A DNA stretch of 64,000 bases from Ascaris suum (taxonomy: Eukaryota; Nematoda; Chromadorea; Rhabditida; Ascarididae). Below the pieces are notes generated by a model. That model saw only the letters and a list, made by a program, of their open reading frames with translations, was not told where the DNA came from and made no database searches. Location: assembly GCA_013433145.1 (NCBI GenBank), contig CM024188.1:11708345-11772344 (forward strand). Direction: 5' to 3'. Positions 10,201 through 19,212 of the stretch are shown here, in pieces; positions within the stretch are counted from its first letter, which is position 1, and every line of letters starts with the position of its first letter. The translations under genes and the position numbers were made by a program.

Positions 10201-13199
10201 TTTGAATTCACTCTCTCGAGCTGTGCTTTCCGGAAAGCCATCGATTAAATGAATGAGCTCGTCCTGGAGACGGGAGCGGGGAAGGTAAATGATGAGACAA
10301 GGTAAAGGGAAAAGCGCGAACTAGTATTCTTGGTCGAGGAAGTCTTTGGCATTTTTCTTTAACGTATCGCTTGCCTTATATTCTGAAGAAAAAGGAAAAT
10401 TTTCAAGTCATGTCAATGCGAATCCGACCCTGACCAGTTGCTGTCCTTCTTCACGTTGTTAATACCGTCTAGGTAGGAACGCTTAGGAGTAGGCGTCCGG
10501 TGCCGTCCCACCATGTTCGATTTTTCCCGAGAAGGGTTTATGAATGTAAAGGATGGTGGTTACTTTCCGGCAAAAGATGAAAGACGTTGAATGCGACGGT
10601 TTAAGATTGGAATGGGCGTTTGTTGTACAATTACTAGAGGCAAAAGAGTTTTAAATTTTATAGGTGGACTTGGACAAGTTCCTTGAGGATGTGAGCAATG
10701 GCATTTACCCACTGACAGCATTCGCACCACTCGCTCATCAGCCAAGGATGACTGCATCTACATCCTCGTCGGCACTAACCACCGATAACCTCATTGGTGC
10801 GTGTTCCTCTATAGGTCTTCGCAGTAACGTTGCGGGAAGCGCTAATGCCTGGGTTATTTTTTGATCGGTATTCTTGGAAGTGGGGATGCCGGTTATGTGA
10901 GTAGCGGGGTTGCAACGATATAGGAATCGCAACGAGTTATGGTTATGAGGGAATGCGTAGGGATCGGCACGTAATTTTCAGGTAGTACTTTACATATCCA
11001 GCCTTCGTTGTACGGGCTGAAAAGATTCCTTGTTGTATTGCTGCAGAGGCTTTTAAAACGCTTTCGTGCTATCAAGAAACTGAAAGAAAGCAGTGAGCGT
11101 CGCTTACACTAGTTTTATACTTGTCGATTTGAAAGCATTTGCTTTCTTTTGGACTGGGGAAGTTGCTGTGCAATCTGTGAAAATGTATTTTTTTGGATAG
11201 AGGGGATGCTTTGGCAAAATTTTTAGGAAAGATGGTTCATCTTTTAGGAGCTGGTATTGGGGTTGTTTGGATGTTAAGAAATTCTTGGCCTAGGGAAAGG
11301 AGTGCTCCCACCGTTTAAATTTCTTGGGTTATGGCAGTGATAAGCGATGAGTTAGATACGATATTGTTCGCTGCAGATTTCGAGCATGGCTCAGATTCCG
11401 GTGATCGGCCTGAGCCGACACCGTCACCACCTGGAGAGTCGCCAACGGTCAACACGGAAAGTCGTGCCATTGTGAAACTGAACGTCTCAATCAACGGTAT
11501 CGTTCATCTACTTATGGTTGTTTGTTGAGTTTGTTTGTGCAGTGCGGACAGTTTTGCAGTGAAGGTCTTTTGCTTGGAGGTGTAGGGAATTGGCATATCC
11601 GAATTGGTGACGATGAGGCATAGATAGTGGGGTCAGCTGGGTCGCCGTGGGTTATGTGGAGTACTTTACTCGACTGCAAGCGTTGCATTCTGTCGGATGT
11701 TATTAATGTGTAGTCAATTGTATTCCAGAGAAGAGGAGCGGTTGGAGGATCTTAACGAGAAAATTTCGGTACTTTCCATGAAATATGTTGGTGATGTAAC
11801 GGCTTTTAACAGGACATTTTGTTGGGATTAGTTGCGGAAGAAGGGCTGTATTGTATGAGAAATTTCCTCACTCATGAGACTACAAAACTGGAATAGCTGT
11901 TAGTTTTCTGTGTTGTTGGAATCACAATTCCCACTCTCTTTCTACCAGGGAATTGCAGTGCATCAACGACGACCCAGCTTGTCGAGGCCGGACTTCTCCG
12001 TTATCGTTGAGCTCTTTTTTTGTATTCTCCTAGGACTTTTTCTGTGCTGTTACGTTTACGGGAAAAAGGAGATAGGAGAAATCTGTTTGCGAGCATTCTT
12101 CCCCTCACATGAGTTTATCTTGCAGGGTCTTTGTTGACGATAATGTTACAATTGGACGATATGATGAATCGCCAACTTACCACGGAACTTCATGACAGCG
12201 ATACTGCGAGTGCGCTAGTTGCCGAACTCATACAACATGGGCTCGTCTCTGAGGTATGTTTGCATTGGGGAGTTTAGGTGGAAGTTTTTCACACAGCAAT
12301 GAAGTTTAAACGCGTCGTCATGGCCACATTTCCTTTAAAGCTACAGGAAATAGACGTTTCATATATGGGATGAGCGAAAATCGATTGAGGGGAAGGGGTG
12401 GTCTTGCTGCTGTTTGTTCAGTACGTCTTCTTACGATTTTTGCAATGTTGCCCGTCTTGATGGCAGCTAGCAGTCGATAGCCACGAAGCACTTTCGACTC
12501 GCACCACAGATTTCTTTTCGTTTGCAACAAAGAGGTTCGTGGGCAGGAAGGAGCTGAGGTCAAGCTTGAACAAAAAGGCCTTCTAATACGTCACGTGTAA
12601 GATTTTGGACACTTATTAAGTCGTGTCGATGTGGAACGAAACTTTATAAACTTACCTTAGCCACAAAACGTATTGTTTGTTTCGGAAGCCGACCAGCGTG
12701 CTTATTGCAAATTGGCTGAATTGACCTTGCAGCCGGCTGCTTCATTTACTGTTTGGGAGTGTGATAGCCACGGAGCATTGTCTTCTTCAGAGGGTTTATT
12801 CGTTCTTGCATCTCCGACATCACAGCACTTGTAAATTTGTGAATCTCTTTGTATTACTGAAGTGGTAACTGCCCCACCTCCTCCTCCCAGAAAATCCCAG
12901 TTCATCCTACGAGAACTTTCTGGCAGCCACTACATACAGATGACTTTCCTCCATTTTCTTAGAGTCAGGTTGAAAGTATCGCAATCGCATGGCTTTATTT
13001 TTCTCCGCAGTTATGTTTAAGTCGAAATGAACTGGCAGATGAAATAACCGTTGGCATTTGCACGTCTTCCATATTTGTTCAATTGAAGGCAGACGAAGAG
13101 AAGTTGGTCAACGCATTGTCGGAGGCGCTGGAAAAGGATAAGATGAGCCGGAGTGAGTTGACCGGGGATACGACAGCTTCAGGCGCACCGAGGTCGTAA
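1064..13199 (+). CDS. hpo-11: Nuclear receptor binding protein (NRBP) pseudokinase, hpo-11 orthologue, 15 exons
   Basis: Scaffold pseudokinase of the NRBP family, known in animals as a cytoplasmic adaptor linked to trafficking, Rac signalling and protein turnover. Joined exons: 1064-1213, 5090-5260, 5629-5730, 6334-6423, 6942-7077, 7795-7878, 8189-8247, 9130-9246, 9590-9673, 9929-10084, 10664-10796, 11377-11496, 11731-11790, 12126-12253, 13089-13199. All phases agree and give 566 aa, close to human NRBP1 (535). Seen: an acidic N-terminus, then [10 protein letters not shown], a kinase-like fold at about 60-330 with HAN (196-198) in place of HRD and GCV (215-217) in place of DFG, then [29 protein letters not shown] and a C-terminal helical region. 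Loss of catalytic residues is normal for this family. The least certain boundary is exon 13. The gene is tail-to-tail with the ABHD17 gene. The symbol is by homology to C. elegans. Confidence 0.93.
3069..3126 (+). repeat. Imperfect short tandem duplication
   Basis: The string gtgcttcacaacaataa occurs at 3069 and again at 3101, each followed by AAT/AAC-rich sequence: two copies about 32 bp apart. Looks like a local slippage duplication inside NRBP intron 1. Confidence 0.6.
4550..4735 (+). repeat. AT-rich quasi-repeat with TATGCTAT motif
   Basis: About five scattered copies of tatgctat or atgctata lie in this stretch of NRBP intron 1, with variable spacing. They create a long open frame (4433-4789) of hydrophobic residues, which I regard as an artefact of the composition. 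Confidence 0.4.
5090..5260 (+). CDS. hpo-11: NRBP exon 2 (start of kinase-like domain)
   Basis: Residues 51-107, beginning [17 protein letters not shown] and containing NQR-like [14 protein letters not shown] and [14 protein letters not shown], nearly the human NRBP1 sequence. Acceptor is tgtgtttaag (weaker than usual), donor is GAG before gttcat; phase 0 on both sides. Confidence 0.92.
5629..5730 (+). CDS. hpo-11: NRBP exon 3
   Basis: Residues 108-141, including [10 protein letters not shown] and [11 protein letters not shown], matching human EKVRAVFDNL and VKFHKYWADIK. Flanked by cttttcag and gtacgt; phase 0. Confidence 0.93.
6334..6423 (+). CDS. hpo-11: NRBP exon 4
   Basis: Residues 142-171, beginning [17 protein letters not shown], matching human [17 protein letters not shown] (hinge and following helix of the kinase fold). 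Flanked by atttgcag and gtgaag; phase 0. The exon is 30 codons, the same as the human segment. Confidence 0.93.
6942..7077 (+). CDS. hpo-11: NRBP exon 5 (degenerate catalytic loop)
   Basis: Residues 172-216 plus one base. Contains [19 protein letters not shown], then [10 protein letters not shown], where HAN (196-198) stands for the HRD of active kinases, then [11 protein letters not shown], where the DFG aspartate is absent. Acceptor tgttgttttag, donor G before gtttgt. Confidence 0.93.
7795..7878 (+). CDS. hpo-11: NRBP exon 6
   Basis: Encodes [15 protein letters not shown] and the IAPEYE segment that corresponds to the APE motif of kinases and to FAPEYG of human NRBP1. Flanked by gacattgcag and gtatgt; both junctions split a codon after its first base. 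Confidence 0.92.
8189..8247 (+). CDS. hpo-11: NRBP exon 7
   Basis: A 59-bp exon encoding [12 protein letters not shown], matching human VDIYSFGMCALE. The stretch before it (HCTAVAPP) differs from human. Flanked by ataattcag and gtaagc. Confidence 0.9.
8706..8727 (+). repeat. G-run in NRBP intron 7
   Basis: Runs of 5, 11 and 4 guanines broken by single A and T. They are on the transcribed-sense strand of NRBP, so they would be present in the pre-mRNA and could fold as a G-quadruplex. Confidence 0.7.
9130..9246 (+). CDS. hpo-11: NRBP exon 8
   Basis: Residues 265-303. Starts [18 protein letters not shown] and ends [11 protein letters not shown], matching human AIQLLEDPLQR. Acceptor aatttttag, donor AAG before gtatta; phase 0. 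Confidence 0.9.
9590..9673 (+). CDS. hpo-11: NRBP exon 9 (C-lobe end)
   Basis: Residues 304-331: [20 protein letters not shown] then LFHTILFE, matching the human segment that contains [16 protein letters not shown]. Acceptor gttttttag, donor GAG before gtaaat; phase 0. Confidence 0.92.
9929..10084 (+). CDS. hpo-11: NRBP exon 10
   Basis: Residues 332-383, starting [13 protein letters not shown] (human [13 protein letters not shown]), then a divergent nematode-specific acidic linker. Flanked by gtttacag and gtatgt; phase 0. Confidence 0.9.
10664..10796 (+). CDS. hpo-11: NRBP exon 11
   Basis: Starts [20 protein letters not shown], almost identical to human, then a Ser/Thr-rich stretch. Acceptor aattttatag, donor ATTG before gtgcgt, splitting a Gly/Asp codon. 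Confidence 0.92.
11377..11496 (+). CDS. hpo-11: NRBP exon 12 (Pro-rich linker)
   Basis: Encodes [17 protein letters not shown] then [11 protein letters not shown], which aligns with human PTPEPAEVETRKVVLMQCNI. Acceptor ttcgctgcag, donor before gtatcg; codon split after base one. Confidence 0.85.
11731..11790 (+). CDS. hpo-11: NRBP exon 13 (boundaries tentative)
   Basis: Encodes [20 protein letters not shown]. The frame that continues into exon 14 requires the second AG of a tandem ccagag acceptor and a donor at gtgatg (11791). The stronger-looking donor gtactt at 11769 gives a phase that would stop at once in exon 14. Compared with human the exon adds about ten residues. Confidence 0.6.
12126..12253 (+). 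CDS. hpo-11: NRBP exon 14
   Basis: Encodes [17 protein letters not shown] then [14 protein letters not shown], matching human LTLLLKLEDKLNRHL and ELAAELVQLGFISE. Flanked by atcttgcag and gtatgt. Confidence 0.9.
12661..12834 (+). other. Possible alternative terminal exon of NRBP
   Basis: After a possible acceptor (cttaccttag) an open frame of 57 codons runs to a TAA in the phase left by exon 14. It contains [15 protein letters not shown], similar to human ISEADQSRL at the same point of the protein. The exon starting at 13089 also fits well and is closer to human in length, so this may be an alternative exon, a decayed duplicate or coincidence. Confidence 0.25.
13089..13199 (+). CDS. hpo-11: NRBP exon 15 (C-terminus and stop)
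   Basis: Encodes [17 protein letters not shown] and a Ser/Thr-rich tail of 36 residues ending in TAA at 13197-13199. It aligns in length and pattern with the human C-terminus after ISE. Acceptor attgaag, phase 0. Confidence 0.82.
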   Translation, partial: ADEEKLVNALSEALEKDKMSRSELTGDTTASGAPRS

Positions 13200-14640
13200 T
13201 CACCGTCGAGCAGCCCTTGCTAGGAACTGGTTCGTAGTTTGCGTTCGTGCAGCTTCCATTCGATTCGATCCTCCATGCGCACTCCGTTTTTATTTATTTT
13301 TCACAACACGTTCACCCGATCTTTGCTACGGTTTTTCGGAAAGGCGACAGGCGGTATGGAGGAAGCTGAGCAACAGATTTCTCCACCTATATTCTCTTAT
13401 TGCATCTTGTACAGTGCTAATCTGTGCCGCAGCGATTGTTTCTATCCAGCAATTTATATTGGCTCTTTCCGCTGTAAGCTTTGCACTAGTTTAGAGCTAT
13501 TGTTAGGTTGCGTTTTCATTCAGTCCTCCATTAGGACTGCTAATCGGCTTCCGTGTTCACCACATTTTGCAGTCGTTTGCTGCTGTGAAGCATCTATGCT
13601 TCCGGTATAACTAACTGAAGAGGCGGCGCAGGTGCATCGCACGAATGCTGGTTTTTTTTTATAACGTCGGACGTTTACACCGTTTCGTCGTTTGAAAGTG
13701 AGGGAACCGTCCCGAAGGTTGAATATGTGGAGATTTCTTGGACCATAGATGTTACAATTGCAGATTTCCTGTGATGCCGCGAAACCTGTTGCAAGCAGAA
13801 GGCGCATGAAAATTAAAGGAATGCATAAATGCGCAGCTGCAAATACCTGGCAAAAGCTCGTTTCGTAAGAGTACTAAGATAATCCCAGTTGGACATTAGC
13901 TGCTTCGATTCAGGCAGCCTCCATTTGCTGTTTGAACCGTCCTGATTTTCTACTGGGAACTCATGCTACAGCTTCCCACTGGCTGCCGCTTTTGTACACT
14001 GTCGCCTTTTTGAACAGCTTCACATTCTTTCTGTATTCAATAGTATGAAAACACCTACTACGTCTGATTTTGTGGAGGAATTGATTCGTGGTGTTCGAAG
14101 ACGACTCAAATGTTTGGTGCATCCCCAACCGAAATCTGAGATTCATTATGTCCGTGTACTTAGCTTGTTTTCCGTTCTGTTTGTGTCTCCCCGATTCCTT
14201 GCTTCGCCTTCCTTTTCCGTTATTGTTTCCAAGCGCTGTTTCAACTTCTTAAATGCCATTTGCAAAAAGTTCTGTTCTCGCAGCTCGGTCAAATGGTTGA
14301 CTATGTAATATTTGTTATACATGGAAGTGTGACTTTATAAGCGATATTGTTTTTGTGTGAGGAGAAACACGGCATTCGGAGTGGCTGCGAGGGACAAGTA
14401 GGATGTGCTGAGGTGTTGTCGGTAGGGTGCGGTTGTGATCGAGCTGTGCTGAGGTGTGAACTGCATCTGCTATGCGGACACCGTCCTCGGTGCACAGTGT
14501 GCAGGTATTACTGTTAAGCTTGTGTTTCTCTTCTGATGGTCATGTTTCGTGTTTTGGATGTGATGCGCTGCACCAATGAAGTTTTCGTTTCAATGTTATA
14601 AAGGTGTACATGAATAAATAAAACCGCCTCCGCGTAGCGA
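13200..14640 (+). other. Probable NRBP 3' UTR and downstream flank
   Basis: No recognisable coding sequence. The open frame at 13239-13610 is Cys/Ser/Phe-rich and resembles nothing known. Candidate poly(A) signals are ATTAAA near 13812 and overlapping AATAAA at 14613-14622, the latter implying a 3' UTR of about 1.4 kb. Confidence 0.4.
14613..14622 (+). terminator. Candidate poly(A) signal of NRBP
   Basis: Two overlapping AATAAA hexamers (14613-14618 and 14617-14622), 1.4 kb after the stop codon. An earlier ATTAAA near 13812 is the alternative. Confidence 0.35.
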
Positions 14641-15459
14641 CGTTGACTGCGCCACCACGTGTCGCACCTGCCGCAATGCCCAGGACACATGCGTACCTCG
14701 GTCGCGGTACGAGATTTCGGCAGACACGCTCGCCGGGAATTTTTGAATGATGGCCAATACGATAACTTTCGTGAGTCATCGCATCGCTGCACCTCTGCAG
14801 ATGTCTAAACATCCTGCATAAAATATTGGCGACGTCATTGTTTTCTTTTTCTTCAAACCTTCGTGTTCTGTCACTCCAGCAGGCGTCCTAAACAGGGTTG
14901 GTGACAAAGTTGGTACTACGTTCGGTTTTAGGGGCCACCTCCCCTCATGGCCTTCAAATCTGGCGCACGAAACACAATTTGCAAACACCTGAAAGCACTA
15001 GTTCCCTGAAGTGAACGCTCCATTTATATGCAGCGTTTGAGAAGGGGACAAAAGTTTACTGGTAGTGACAACAAACGTAGACAGCCGGACACGTACATAC
15101 ACTGCGGATGGCCAACTTCATACAAGAAACTTTATCATTAAATTTGAACATGCCTCAATATGTTAGCGGAAGTCGCAGCTAATACCATGCATGGAAGCTG
15201 GCCTCATTCCTTTTTCATCCTTCACACGCAGACTGCCGTCTCCACAATGCACATCCCACCTGTTCCGCACATATGTGCACACGCAGCCCCTTTTGCACGT
15301 ATAGCGAGTGAAGGACAAATGGCCCATACCTGGCGTCTACGAGGGCATTTCATAAGAACACAAGGCAATGTACGCGTCACGTGAAGCCATATCTCCCCTT
15401 CTTAAAGTCCATTCTTAACGTGAACAATAACTGCAATCTTTTCCCTCTGATTCTCACAG

Positions 15460-16670
15460 ATGGTTCTATCTTTATGCAGGCTGTTTGGGTCAATGGAGGC
15501 AACAGTTTGCAACGGAGACACATGCTCGACTAAACACGCCAACAAAAAAACATAAAAGCAATATGGTATTCGAAGCACATATGGGCAGGCCGCCTCCCAA
15601 TTCTGGGCAGATCTCATGACCAATTTCCGTTTGACGTTGCGGTAAGTTGGAGAGCCGAAGTTGGCGTTCTGGCCGATTTCTTCCGAGCCGTAGCTCAAGA
15701 TTTGCACATGGGGGGTGAGGAGAACAGGAGAGGTTGCCTATACGTGACTCCAAGAGCTAAGTGACTTGGAACTTAGGTAAGCCACTGGGTGATCCAATAT
15801 GAAAGAGAAGTCCACCAAATCCGCAAAAGGGTGAAACTTGACAAGCGGTTCAACATATTCCAGTCCCCTTCCCACGTCCAGCAATCAGACAAAGAATCCT
15901 TTAATCGGTGTGTAACGCATCCGTCCCATCAAACCTAAGAAAATTTTCATTAAAAGCTCAACTAGAAGAGTAATCTGAAAAAATAGTTTGTGCGCTGTGC
16001 AAAGAGTCACTGAGGAGGATGGCAGACTGAGGCAATTGCGAACAGATAACGAGCTCGTAGATGACAAAGAAATGCTGGAAGTGAAGTGGGAAGAGAGAAG
16101 ACAAGAAGAGAAAGAGGGAATAACATGAGAAAAGGAGGACGAGGGCACAATAGGACAGAGGGAGGGCAAGGAGGGAAAGAGGTGAGGGGAAGAGCGGGGA
16201 ATATGAGGATAATGAGGGACAGGGCGAACAGAGGAAGGGCAAGAAGGAATAACACGGCAGAACGAAACACTGCAACTAAAAAACGCTGAGGTGATAAGGT
16301 TGACGTTGGATTCTACAATAAGCATGTGCTGATGAGACCATAGTAAAGGACCAGAGTGTGGAAAATATGTCAACGATCAACACCTTGAGAAATGTCTTAA
16401 TCAACAGATCTGTTGGCGAGCATACCGATGCCGATGTGCAATCAGTTCGTATGCATAATATCATAAAAGCGGAAGCTGTTCTTATTATAAGAGGAATACT
16501 TCAGATACAAGAGCCAATCCAGAGGGGTACAACGTTCTTGAAGAGAGCAATCTCCGCTTAGATGATGTTACGCTACCAAGTGCAACATCAAATAACGCAC
16601 ACCTTTTACAAGTAGCTCGACAACGCATTTCTGCTTCACGCGCTAACACAAACACATTCATTTGTTGATT
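15460..16670 (+). pseudogene. Possible decayed coding sequence around a purine-rich tract
   Basis: In one plus-strand frame several coding-like segments are separated by stop codons: an acidic, coiled-coil-like peptide VTEEDGRLRQLRTDNELVDD (from 16006), a second heptad-like piece NETLQLKNAEVIRLTL (about 16261), and a polar piece NVLEESNLRLDDVTLPS (about 16522). Two more open pieces lie upstream: 15460-15533, in another frame after a ttctcacag acceptor, and 15559-15641, in the same frame and ending at a gtaagt donor. The middle is a GA-rich repeat that could itself have expanded. No family is recognised; a real but divergent gene cannot be excluded. Confidence 0.2.
16080..16270 (+). repeat. 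Purine-rich (GA) low-complexity tract
   Basis: Nearly all A and G, built from irregular gaggg, gaaga and gggac units, including a repeated piece coding EGIT in one frame. It generates the longest open frame of the window on the opposite strand (15885-16373), rich in Ser, Pro and Leu, which I treat as artefact. Confidence 0.7.
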
Positions 16671-19029
16671 ACGAAGGATGCAACGATAACTGGGGAGGAG
16701 GGGTAAGGAGGGAGGGTAGAGGAGGAAAGGGTCGAGCTGCGAAATAAATTCAAGAGCCGACCATCAGTCCTGACTGCAGCGTCGACCGCAAAAACCCCTT
16801 GACATCGATGTGGATGCGCAACGTGAAGACAGCTTTCTTGAGCACGAAACAAAAACTGGTCACCTAACAAAAACATTCAGTACTCGACATTTCAAAGAAA
16901 ACTAAGCCAACAAAACTATTACCGAACTGCGCAAAGCATTCTGCCTACCGGTCAGCGCTTTAGCCATAAAACAATTTCAAGTAGTGCAACAAACAAACGT
17001 AAATAAAATATGTCAGCAACTGTGAAACTAATGACCTGTTACAGAACTTCATGAAAACGACGCCCGCTTGCCCTCCAGAACCAGGACACGATGATACATC
17101 GACGACGTGATGAGAGGTGTTTCTTTATTTCGTACCGCTCAAGAAAAGAAGATAGAAGTGGAGGCTAGAATTTGGAGACGTACCTCAGTACTTCCGAGAA
17201 CTGTTGCACTTCCAGCAATTTTCGGTGACAAAACCTTGCTGGGTCGTTCAAAGGCAACTAATGTCCACGCCATTATCCACTGGGAATGTCACGCAGTCAA
17301 AAATCAAGTATTTTAACAACATGAAACGTGATCACTTAGAAATGGGTGCTTGAGCGAGGCGTCGCATAATTCAAACAACTTCTGAGAAGGCAATTCAAAA
17401 ATGAAAAGCTGAAACGTTGATGACATAAACATCAGTGCCGCCGTAACAATCCGGCGATAGTCTGGCCACATTAATAAAGGCAGATGACGGGATTGTTCCG
17501 TCCATGCGCAAGTACAGCACCACAAACGAGCTCTGTTTATGGTAACACCGTTCGAAATGGCGGGTGGACAAGATGTGCTCGAGTTCATAGCGCTCTATGA
17601 AAGCGTGTAGAGATTCAGTCGGCTGAATAGGCGATTGATGCATACTCCCATCAACGGTTTATGTGGTGCTGCTGCTTGGTATATACAAACATGACGTCGA
17701 CGGCTACATATGAGCATCGGTACATCTCATGCAAATTTAAACTACGTCCGGCTGCCAAAATAAAACGGAGAAAAATGTCGCATATAAGATCGAAAACGAC
17801 CAGAAAACGCTATTCCTGGACGATGACTGAAAGCGCCATGTATTCTGACTGTCTGCTTATGAACGCCTCTCTCGCCCTCTGTGAGAAAAATTGGCGAAGG
17901 ATGGATAAAAGATTCAAGCAATGCCGAATGGACAGTTTCAGTAACGCTTAAAGCCGCGCCCAGGAAAAACAAGTGATGCAATTAAGTTGTGAAACGACTG
18001 CACAAAACTGATCTGCACCTCGTCTTTCAGATACTTAAAGAGTTTACAACTAAACCAAGCAGCGTTTCAACAATGAGCGGATTGTTGGCTAACCCCAAAC
18101 AGCAAAGGACTTATCACATCTCCGATGCGTCAACTAGTGCCACGGTGACCACAATCAGTTAAGAGAAAGGTGCTCCCTCGCTAAATTCCAACGTCCACCC
18201 TTAGAAGTGCTCAGGAAGCCACAGAACTTTGTCAAATATATGCAGCATTAGAAACGATGCCATTATATACTCTGAGCCATACCTGACCTTATTCCCCAAG
18301 ATGTAGAATACGGCCGAAAACTTTGACTGCTCTCAAATGACACTTTTTAAGCTTTAAAGAACGGCATCAGTTTTGAAGATCTGCTGATCGCACATCACAC
18401 TACAAATAGCCACACACAGCAAACAACTAAACGGAACCCTCAAAACCTCAACTTCTGATATTTCAATATCGCTAACTTTGGTACCTTCGTATTCAATCAT
18501 TCCCCTACCTCTCCCAACTCCACCATGACGGCGCTGATCGCTTCTGCACTTAAATGTACCTAGCAGCTTCTAGATAAATGGTCTGACACCTACTCAGAAA
18601 ACTCATCAATCAATGATTTGCTTACACATTGTTTAGCTATACAATAATCGATTTGCTGATCTCTTTACAACTATTTGGAAGAGCACAGAACACGGTAGAA
18701 ATTGCCGGTCCTTTAAAAGCTATTTCCGGTATCTCGTTGCTCCAAAACCTTCCCCCGCGAGCTTTAGAGGGGGCTGAGAACGAAAGAAGCAAGGGATACC
18801 GGAGAAAAATACGGCAGAAAGGAAAAACAGGTAACGCACTCAAAGATATGCAAACATGGAAGCAAACAAGAGCACTTCTCGAAGCAACCACTCCGACGGC
18901 CTGCATGCTTCCGGCTCCAAACAAATTGCGTTCCACGGAATGTAAGGCATGCAAGTGACCGAGATGCGATGCTGTTCAATGGGGCTCCAACATCTCCAAT
19001 AAAATTAGCGTGTGCTCAAACACCAAACA

Positions 19030-19212
19030 TCAAGTGCCGGCCTGTGGTCCATCTTTGCTCCTAAAGGCTTCATTTTCAATAAATGCCCTCAGACGGTCCA
19101 AGTATGCTGCGTGCAGCTCAACATCGTTGTGCCCTGCGCCGGCTACCCATAAAGGTTCCACAGAGGAAGGGCACTGCTCGTAGATCGATACTCCGTGAGA
19201 AAAGTCGATCAC
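19030..19212 (-). CDS. aho-3: ABHD17 exon 6 (catalytic His, stop)
   Basis: Residues 254-313, starting [15 protein letters not shown] and containing [16 protein letters not shown] with the catalytic histidine (281). Ends in TGA (complement of 19030-19032). Acceptor tttctag, phase 0. Confidence 0.95.
   Translation of the reverse strand: MIDFSHGVSIYEQCPSSVEPLWVAGAGHNDVELHAAYLDRLRAFIENEAFRSKDGPQAGT

Larger units (their letters stand above)
14641..19029. other. Interval between convergent NRBP and ABHD17 genes
   Basis: Contains no recognised gene. It presumably includes the ABHD17 3' UTR at its right end, though I found no AATAAA on the minus strand in the last 400 bp. Holds a purine-rich tract at 16080-16270 and possible remnants of coding sequence at 15460-16670 (listed separately). 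Open frames at 17395-17643 (minus), 17661-17951 (plus) and 18629-18958 (plus) look somewhat protein-like but match no family I know and have no supporting splice structure. Confidence 0.5.

Noticed and set aside
15885..16373. 162-codon minus-strand frame, the longest in the window
   Set aside because: It is the complement of a GA-rich low-complexity tract; Ser/Pro/Leu content follows from that.
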